Source: Cystobasidiopsis lactophilus
Taxonomy: Eukaryota; Basidiomycota; Agaricostilbomycetes; Agaricostilbales; Chionosphaeraceae
Direction of reading: 5' to 3'
NCBI GenBank assembly: GCA_001599975.1
Contig: BCIO01000004.1
Location: forward strand, 595,434-659,433
Length of the DNA: 64,000 nt
The notes below the pieces were generated by a model. That model saw only the letters and a program-made list of their open reading frames with translations. It was not told the DNA's origin and ran no database searches. A program made the translations under genes and the position numbers. Positions 56,331 to 64,000 of this stretch are shown one piece after another. The first letter of the stretch is position 1. Each line of letters opens with the position of its first letter.

Positions 56331-58980
56331 TTAAACAGCAGATTTGGGCTCGTGGGTGACCTCGCCGGTGACCTCTTGAGCTGCGGCGGTTCCCTGGAGC
56401 TTGACGGGCACAACATCGGTCACTGCGAGATGCCAATTGTGAGCTCAAGTGGCAAGAAGGAAGAGAAGGCCATGAAGACTCACTTCTGTCCTTGCGGATG
56501 GGATGCCTATACACAAAGGCATCAGTAAGGCTCACGACGACGAAGACAAAAGATCTCACATGAGGAGCACAAGCTGAAGGCACCTATCAGCGAGAGCTCC
56601 CTGGACGTCATCCAAGCAAAACTCACAGCAGCACCAAAGGCCATGAAAGCAGCGGTGACCCAGAAAACGGCTTTGAAGCCGAAGACTGCCGCCAACCATC
56701 AGACAGCGTATTCAAGACTAGAGGGGAGAACGCACAGTAAGAGTCCAAGAGACCTTTGCCACCAGCTGCAATGATGGCTGGGGTGATGCCGGGAATGGCT
56801 CCGAGGGCGGCAGCATCACCAGTCGTCAAGGCTCCGATGAACTGAGGCAAGTACTGCGCGTCGAGTCCGGCAGCGAGGACATTCGGCACCAAGATCTCGG
56901 TGATGCCTTGCTTCAATCGATTGGCCAGCATGGTGAAATAGATCGCTGTAAACAATGAACGTTAAGCGCTGTCGTCCTCAGCCTGTCTAAGGACGCACCA
57001 ATGCTGAGAGCTCCTCCAAAGGCTCGGACGCTGAGGAAAATCAAGTTAGCTGCAGGAATTTCCAGAGAGTGAGCAGCTTACGCGTTCGACAAGCCGACGG
57101 CCAAGCCAATGTCTTGTTGCAGGACGCTGTATTGAGTGAGCACTAAAGTCATGCCGCCAGTACCGCCAGAGGAAGCGCCACAGATGGCGGCAAAGCCCAT
57201 GTACTTCGGAAGAGAGCTAGTCGGGTCAAGGGTGGCGAGCAAGCCGGCTCCGATGGCTCCCAAAGCGAAGGAGAGGAAGAAGGCGGGTCGGAAAGAGCCG
57301 TTGAGCCAGGTGATTGAGGCTGAAGTGAAAAAGTCGAAGACAAGAAACATGCCCCAGAGCGGCAGCTGAAGCACACCAACGCGCAAGCTGGAAGCTCCGT
57401 AGTAGGTCTGCAGAATCACCGGCAAGACTGGGCGCGAAATGTCAGTCTCAAATTGTTAGCAGGAGACGTGGAGGCTTACACGCTGAAAATCCGTAAAGGA
57501 ACCAGCCACTGAGCCATGCCTCAAAGAGGACAATAGGGTAGTTGTAGAAAACAAAGAGCGAGCGCTTGACGAGAGAGTTGGGGCGCAAGTAGGTGTAGAC
57601 GGCGAAGATGAGAAGGACGAGAATACCCGAAATGAACGGGCCAAGAACAAGCGCGCTGCTCCAGGGGATCGAAGTGGCCTGAGATGTGCCGACGAGGAAG
57701 AGAACGAGGCCAGAGGTCAGGATGAACAGGCCGATCCAGTCCAAGCCGGCCAGAACTTGCAACAACGACTTGCCCTTGTTCTTGTAGACGGGCTTGTAGA
57801 AGAATAGGAGGAGGACTATTCGACAGTGTCAGACCAGAAAGATGCGCCGGGCTCAAAAGGGTAACTCACAAGACAGAAAGTTGAAGGAGGCCAGGAGATA
57901 GAAGCAGGCGCGCCACTAGATAAGCAAAGATGAGCTGCCAGATTTGCCTAGGTAAACGCTGTAGCTCACGCTGGAGGCGGTCTTGGTCGTAAGAGCGCCG
58001 CCGACAAGAATGGCCGAGGCCGAGGACAGAGCACCCTGCATTTTGGTCGAGTAAGCTCGGCTCGCGTTGTTCAAAAGTGAAGAAGAAACCTACGCCGATG
58101 TCCAGGATACCAAGGAACAAGCCGCGCTTGCGCACCGGGATGACATCCGACATACCTGTTTGCGAATGAGCAAAAGTCCTAGCTGACGACGACAAAAAGA
58201 CGCCTACCAACAGCATACTGGGCCTAAACCTAGCGGCTCAGCTGCAGGCTCTGCCGTAAGTCGAACCCTCTTTGCTTACAAGAAAACCAGTGGCCTGAGG
58301 GCATGTTCAGAATTTGGCCGCGTGAACAGAAGCAAGGATCGAGCGCGCACCATGCCAGAGATGGAGAGGCCAGCAATCAACTGGCCAGGGTTTGGAGCCC
58401 TTCCTGCAACCAGACCACCGATAGTGCCAAGAACTGAACTGCCCATTAGCGCGCGCTTCCACGACCCCAAGGAGAAAATACGCACTTGCGCCCACGCGAA
58501 GGATGTTTGTGCGTCCGAGCGAGTCGCTGATGTATGCTGCGATTGGGAACGTAGCGCTGCCTACGACTAACTGGCAAGAGCCGAACCACCCAGTGATAGC
58601 CGCGCCACCGATGTCTTTGGCGATGAAGCTGGACTGGCCGCCTGCAAGGACAAAGTTCCATTGCGCTAAAGCACGGCCGTCAATAAAATGCGCATGGCAA
58701 AACGCGTCAAGAGCTCACAGGTCCATCCAAGCTGGAACATAATCGCCACGACGACCCCTATAGCAAACGTTCAGCGCGACATTTAGGGCGCGCCCGAGAA
58801 CTCACATTGACGCCAGGCATTGTCCGTCTCAGTGCCCTCAGCATACACCACATCGGCTCTTGTAGCGTGATGGTCTGTAATCTGAGTGAGCAAGCCGCCA
58901 TGCTGATGCGCGCCACCGTGGTCCAGGTGGCTCGAGTCTTCGTGCTGCGAATCGGTCGCCTTTTCTTCGTGCGCAGACAT
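56331..58980 (-). CDS. major facilitator superfamily transporter (multidrug/TRI12-like)
   Basis: Plasma-membrane proton-driven transporter. The start at 58980 gives a His/Asp-rich cytoplasmic N-terminus (MSAHEEKATDSQHEDSSHLD). Membrane segments are seen in successive exons: ISDSLGRTNI loop region, MSDVIPVRKRGLFLGILDIG, DWIGLFILTSGLVLFLVG, VLQLPLWGMFLVFDFFTSAS, PAFFLSFALGAIGAGLLATL, and TGGMTLVLTQYSVLQQDIGL with AVGLSNA. The late region includes LANRLKQGITEILVPNVLAA and GKGLLDSY, typical of fungal 14-segment TRI12/multidrug members. The C-terminus is short and hydrophilic (QGTAAAQEVTGEVTHEPKSA). About twelve exons, several borders not fixed. The substrate is not predictable. Confidence 0.82.
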
Positions 58981-59903
58981 GTTGACAAGGAGCCAAGTGC
59001 AAGTTGTCTAATTGAGGAATGAACAGCAATGCAGAGCAATCTCGTGGCAGCCGACGGCCAGCAAGCAGAGGGCGGGGTCGTGGAGCTCGAAAGCCAAACA
59101 GAGGGGACTTGGACAGAATTGGACTACAGTTGCGGAGAAATAAGACGTAGATCTTTCCCCGGATCAGCATTTGAAATCCTGCGCTTGCATTGGGTGGCGT
59201 TAGCCGGCCCTCCTGTTTTCGAACCTTCGGTTGGCGAAGGACCCCGCCTCAGAAGTAGAGTGATGGAGGGGAAGGTCGGCCTAGATGCCATGGCATCGGG
59301 AAACTCAAGCAGAGGCCTCGGCTTGGACAACACGACAAGACTGTGACCAGGAAGAACAAAAGAAAGGGAATAACAATCGCGGGGGCAAAAGCATAAGAGC
59401 ACTTGGAGCCGCTCGCAGACAGCATAGTGTAGTAGTGCACTGTAAAATCCGTAGGGAGATTTTAGAAGCGCAACATATCGAGAGGGCAGGCGAGCCCCCA
59501 CTGCCAGCATGCGCATTTCTGGCGGTCGATTTCGATCGAGAGGGACGGTCCTAATCGCTGTCTGTCAGCGGGCGTTGCATTGTCGAGAACGAGCTTTGGC
59601 TGTTTGTCGAGAGAGGCAAGGATGCAGAGAAGGCCGAGCGTTTAGGAAAGGAGAGCGAAAAACGGGCCGGCCTTCGAACTTTGGTGACGGCGGGCAAGCG
59701 CTGGGTGGGTCATCCCGTCGTCGTTCTGGCTGCTCTCTCAAACGCCGCAGTCCCAAGCTCAAAGAGCAAGGAATCAGGTCCACATAAAAAGGAGCCATCT
59801 CAAAAGGTAAAAATGCAGAAAAGGGGCCGGCTGGTGCCACAATATGCGAAGAGAACTTCAAAACCACTAGTACACCATCAATGGCACGGTCTATGAACGT
59901 TCC
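58981..59903. other. intergenic, no gene recognised
   Basis: About 920 bases from the transporter start to the stop of the coiled-coil gene. Frames on both strands are short and contradictory. The left end is the transporter promoter; the right end is a 3' flank. Confidence 0.45.
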
Positions 59904-62900
59904 TCAAATGCGAATGACCTGGGAGGTCGGGGCGTAGGCCTTGACAAAGTCGAGGACAGCGAGCGTGGAGGCGACTGGCCTCTTTTGCTCGGAGCGGGCG
60001 ACTGTGCGAGGTTCGTCGTCAAGGTTGACGGTCGTGGCCCGGGACGCAGCCGAGGACATCATAGACGACGAAGCGGAGGACACCGGGCGGAGCAGGGCGT
60101 GGTGGTACGAGTCGTCGGCGAAGATGGACTCCTCGCGGTTGTGGGCGGCGCAGAGATTGGCGGCGGCGGAAGCGAGCTTGGGTGCGACGGTGGTGTGGGA
60201 GGAGGCAGGCGAGACGACGTAGGAGGAGATGAGGGAGCCGATGCCTTGCAAGGACATGCGCGAGGGCGTCTTGGCGACGACCGCATTGGAGGCGGACCAG
60301 GAGCCATTGGAGGCTTCGCTGAGCGCTGCTGAGAGCCGGGCAGAGCGAGCTTTAGGCGGTCCACCAGAGGCGGTGGAGATGAACGAGGTGCGGATGGGCG
60401 AAAGACCGTGTTGCGAAGGCCGAGGGGAGGAAGGGCGACGCATGTGGAGCGTGTCGACTTCCATGCTGCGGCGGACCACCTCTTCGTCCAACACCAGGTC
60501 GGAGGTGAAGAAGGCGGGCAGCTCCATCGCTTCCTTGCTGACAGGCAACGGCGGAAGCACTTGCGCTTTGGCAACTGAGCGAAGTATCGTTCAGCAAACA
60601 TCCCGAATCTGGAAGCAAAGTCAAGCAAAGACTTACTTTGGAAGAAGCAGTGGTCGTCATCGTCCACGATCTGGACCTGCTCGACGGGGCCCTTGGGGAA
60701 TGTCCATTGGCGGATGAACGAGTCGGTGCGCATGTGCTTGGACTGCGAGGCAGGCGGGGGCACGATAGGCGACTCGCGGCAAGGGGTGTGCGGCATGGTC
60801 TCGTCCATGCTGGAGGCGGCTGACTTGGTGGAAGACAGGGTGTGTTGCTTGGGCATCTTGTGGGAGAAGTCGAGCTCGGGCACCTCGTCGTCCCCGTCGT
60901 CGGTCCACATTGACTCGTCGTTGTGGTTCGGGCCAGCTTCGAGGTCGATGATGGAGGTATCCTCCTCATCTTCCTCCACAACGGCATGCAAAGGGCCGAG
61001 GGAGATGGACATGCCCAAGCCCTTGGCGCCACCATGGTGGTTGTCCTCTTGGTCGAGGGACGAGTTGATGAAGGAGGTGTCATCGGTGGCGAAGGATGAG
61101 TTGAACGACTTGGCGCTGTTGCTGCTGTTGCCGCCGAGGAAGGAAGATGAGGCCGACACGTCGGAATCAGTGTGGGCCCGCTCCTCTAAAAAAGGCTCGG
61201 GCTGGTGGTGGAACTGGGACGAGGCGAGCTGCTGCTGGAGCGCGGCGACGGTGGCAGCCTTGTTGGCCGACTCCTTCTTCTCGTGCTCGAGGGCGGCGGC
61301 CATGGCGAAGATCTGGTCTCGCATCTCGCCAATCAGCTTGGCCTGTGCGGTGGCCAAAGCCTGGTCGACCTGAGGCGAAGCGGGCGCGGCCGAAGTGGTG
61401 GCTTTGGCGGCCAGGCGGTCGCCCAGCTTGCGGACCTTTTCGCGTGCGAGCATCGACTCCTTCCGCTCTTCGTCCACGCGCTGGCGCTCGCGCTCCAAGG
61501 CCTTCTCCAGGTCGGCGCAGCGCGCTCGCCAGCCGTCCACGTCCTCCCTTAGCTCGTCCCTCTCGCCCTCGACATCCTCGAGGTGCGCTCGGACCTCTCC
61601 AAGCTCCACCTTGAGAGCCTCCAACTCCACCTTGGTGGCCTCCTCCCGCTCGGCCAGCTCAGCCTTCTTGGCCTCCAGCAAGCCCTCGAGCTCGAACACC
61701 TTGAAGTGCAAAGCGCGGGACTGCTCGCCGGTGCGCTTTTCGAGGTCGGACAAGCCCCGCTCGTTCTCGGACTGGACGGCGGACAGCTGGAACTTGGCCG
61801 AGGCCAGGTCGGAGCGCAAGGTGGCGGCTTCATGCTGGAGAGCTTCGACTTGCAGCCGTAAGGAGGCGACTTCGTGTTGCGCCAAGGAAGTGTCAGAGAA
61901 TGACTGTTTGCACCAACGCCTCCGATCAGCCCAAAGCTCAAGGATGATAGGGTAGAGAGGAAGGCGACGAACGTGTGAAATCTCAGACCGGGTCTCGTCC
62001 CCTTCAGGCGAGGCATCTTCCATGACCAGCTTCCCAAACCCAAACTCCTCGCCACCAGCTGGCGAGCGGAAGGACATGCGCTTCGCACTGGCGCTGGTCG
62101 GGGGAGCAGTGGCGTTCGACCCACGACGAGGGCGAACGCCGATGGAAGACGACAAAGAAGCTGTCGCGCCGTGCGAAGTGCCAACGATGGACGAACGGCG
62201 GCGGGTGGAGGAGTTGAGAGGTGCGGTAGGCGCGTCCAGCGGTGAGGTCGGGCCATGGGAGAGGGTGAGGCTCTTGAGGCCGGACGTCCGCCGCTGGGCT
62301 TTGGTGGTGGCTGTGGGAATGGAAGAGGTGGAGGAGGAAGCGGTAGAAGACGAGTCGTGAGATTGGGAGAGGGAGAGGGAGCGCAGGGGCTTGAAGGTGG
62401 TCGAGCTCGGCCCGACAGAGGAGCTGGGCGTGGTGAGCGCGGTGTCCAGCGGGGTCTCCAAAGGCGCCGGCAGTTGAGAGGGGGAGGTAGAGCCATCTAC
62501 TGCCGTGCCGAGAACGTAGCGGGAAGACGGCGGTAGGAGGAGAGAGGCTGGTCGTTGGCGCTTGTTGGGCGAAGCCAAAGGCACCACCTTGGTCGTGGAG
62601 CTCGAAAGCGACGAGTCAAACACGTCCCCCGAAGCTTCCTCCTCGAGCTCCTCCTCTTCTTCCTCCTCGATGAGCATGCCGAGGTCCAAAGCGCCCTTGC
62701 CGCCTTGGATGGCCATGGCGGACGCGGCCGAAGGTTGCGAGGTGGGACCCCAAGACGCCCTCTTGTTGACCACGCCCTCTGACGTCGACGCCGGGAAAGG
62801 CGACGACTCTTCCTGGAAGTCGCCGGCGTTGGGCGGGGTGGAGGATCGCCCTTCTAGCGCGTCCAACGCGGAAAGCCGGTTGGTGGCCCTTTGCGCCGCT

Positions 62901-63649
62901 TTGGCCTCTTCCGCACTTGACGCCTCGCTGGCTGATGACTGGGGCGTTCTGGGCGACGCCGAGTATGGAAAAGTCGGGGAGGCCGTGAGCGCTGAGGGGT
63001 TGTTGAGCAAGTCTGGCGAGCCGCCAGCAGCGAGGAACTGGGGGTTGGAGATGATGGCGCCCGAAGCGATGAGGTTGGAGAGGATGTCCTGGGACTCTTT
63101 GGCGGTCGACACGCTGAGCTGGCGCGAGTGCCGAGACGGGCGGCGGGCGTGGGCTCGGGATTGAGCGTCGGACTGCGGCTTGATCAACGGAATGCCGCCG
63201 GTCGCTGTCCCCCGCGCGGTCTTGGACGCGGATGGGGAGTAGGACATGGACAGCGGCCTGGCCGGAGCAGCAGAGCCGGGCTGGGGGGACTTGGGGAAGG
63301 ACCAATCCAAGACCTGCTGGTTGTACGACTCGGTGCGCGAGTGGCGCTTGTTCATCGATGGCGAGGGCGGCACGACGGAGCGGGACATGGACCGGCGGTG
63401 CGCATGGCTGCTTGTCGTCGCTGATGCCGGCGCAGAGGGCAGCGAGGCGGCCTCGATGGACACTCGGCGGGAGAGCGACCTGGAATGGGACGCCCGCTTG
63501 GCCTGCCGCTGTCGGTATTGCTTGAGCTGTTTTGCGCGTGCTGTCAGCTTACACGTCCGCCTAGTGGAACTGGTGACAGGCCAACGCACCTTTTGCTTTG
63601 CGCTCTTGAGCTGCGCTTCCCTGGCAGACGCGCTCGCTGGGTTCTCCAT
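59904..63649 (-). CDS. large coiled-coil, serine-rich protein
   Basis: Exons 63590-63649, 61973-63547, 60637-61903 and 59904-60574 sum to 3573 bases, or 1190 residues. The basic start (MENPASASAREAQLKSAKQK) is followed by a serine/proline/arginine-rich, probably disordered region with repeated RRxS phosphorylation-like sites. A central coiled coil follows (ASLRLQVEALQHEAATLRSD, KAELAEREEATKVELEALKV, CADLEKALERERQRVDEERK). Then come acidic patches, an AAIDVATL-free serine-rich tail, and the end VLDFVKAYAPTSQVIRI. The short first intron is 42 bases and in frame, so it may be retained. Composition suggests a cytoskeletal, septation or polarity scaffold. No named family is recognised. Confidence 0.75.
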
Positions 63650-64000
63650 TTGATTAAAACGAGTGTGGGTGGGGGTTGCTGTGCTGGGACCTGGGCTGCT
63701 AGCTGGCTGGGCTGCTCAGAGCTGGGCCAGGCAGTCAAAGTCGGGAAAAAGGAGCGTCGAGCGAAGGGGGCTTCAAAGAATGGAAGGGGTGTCGACCGGC
63801 GACTGAACTTGATTTGTTGTGGGATGAGCGGCGGGGACGACCTGGGCGTGTTCTAATAGGGCGTGCACAAGCTGCTAGGACCAGAGCAGCTCGAAGCGGG
63901 TTTCGTGAAGACGGTTGCAGACAGAAAAGGAAAAATGTCGTTAGGAGCTGCTGTGTGGCGGACGCGATCTGTGCGCTCGGCGCGCGGGTGCTGCTGGGTT
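63650..64000. other. 5' flank of the coiled-coil gene to window edge
   Basis: About 350 bases upstream of the ATG at 63649. No gene is supported. GT/GC-rich runs such as GTGTGGGTGGGGGT lie just upstream of the start. Confidence 0.45.

Noticed and set aside
60059-63649. 1196-codon minus-strand frame read without introns
   Set aside because: It reads through three introns in frame and leaves the true phase after 60640, ending in arginine/serine/proline noise; the spliced model ends at 59904.
1-64000. tRNA, rRNA, CRISPR, LTR or viral remnants
   Set aside because: I looked for tRNA A/B-box words, long direct terminal repeats, spaced repeats and reverse-transcriptase or capsid-like frames and saw none that hold up.

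Overview
The window is nuclear DNA of a basidiomycete fungus, most likely a yeast-like Pucciniomycotina (Microbotryomycetes type). The basis is its style: dense genes on both strands, many introns of about 45-110 bases, moderately high GC, and fungal versions of PAN3, LHS1, GTR1, UBP14, FAN1 and a CID1-type nucleotidyltransferase. The placement is an inference from gene style, not from a marker gene. I saw no rRNA, tRNA, CRISPR or viral element.

Layout. 0-5 kb: a partial gene at the left edge and a tandem pair of membrane-anchored FAD monooxygenase-like genes, all minus. 5-10.5 kb, plus: a histidine phosphatase, a divergent cyclin-box protein and the deadenylase subunit PAN3. 11-17.3 kb, plus: a tandem array of four paralogous small proteins that I do not recognise. 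They share three internal exons of exactly 72, 67 and 23 nt and have unrelated low-complexity tails. A 503-bp non-autonomous hAT-like element with a perfect 8-bp target duplication lies between copies 3 and 4. 17.9-21.1 kb: a CID1/TUT-like nucleotidyltransferase. 21.4-24.5 kb, minus: the ER chaperone LHS1, ending in TKDEL. 24.7-30.7 kb, minus: a locus repeated three times, carrying an unrecognised coiled-coil/proline-rich family. 31-36.5 kb: three poorly known minus-strand genes. 36.9-39.9 kb: FAN1. 40.2-41.4 kb: a frame-disrupted gene that tentatively resembles Clp1. 42.3-43.5 kb: GTR1. 43.7-47 kb: a small membrane protein, an F-box/LRR-like protein and a small acidic protein. 47.8-50.7 kb: UBP14. 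50.7-53.8 kb: a type I membrane protein with EGF/furin-like cysteine repeats. 54-56 kb: a divergent protein kinase. 56-59 kb: an MFS transporter. 60-63.6 kb: a large coiled-coil protein.

Functionally the window is a mix of housekeeping genes (mRNA deadenylation and tailing, ER folding, TORC1 nutrient sensing, ubiquitin recycling, interstrand-crosslink repair) interrupted by lineage-specific tandem families. The families show the most novelty. The 11-17 kb array is the best candidate for an undescribed system: a rigid membrane/cysteine core with exchangeable tails. A second unusual trait is frequent GC-AG introns, 8 of roughly 70 that I could place, four of them in two array copies.

Limits. 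Exon borders were placed by hand from GT/GC-AG sites, reading phase and family conservation. They are solid where the summed exon lengths come out as whole codons: the histidine phosphatase, cyclin, PAN3, all four array copies, CID1-like, GTR1, F-box and coiled-coil genes. They are approximate elsewhere, mainly at 5' ends of the unrecognised genes.
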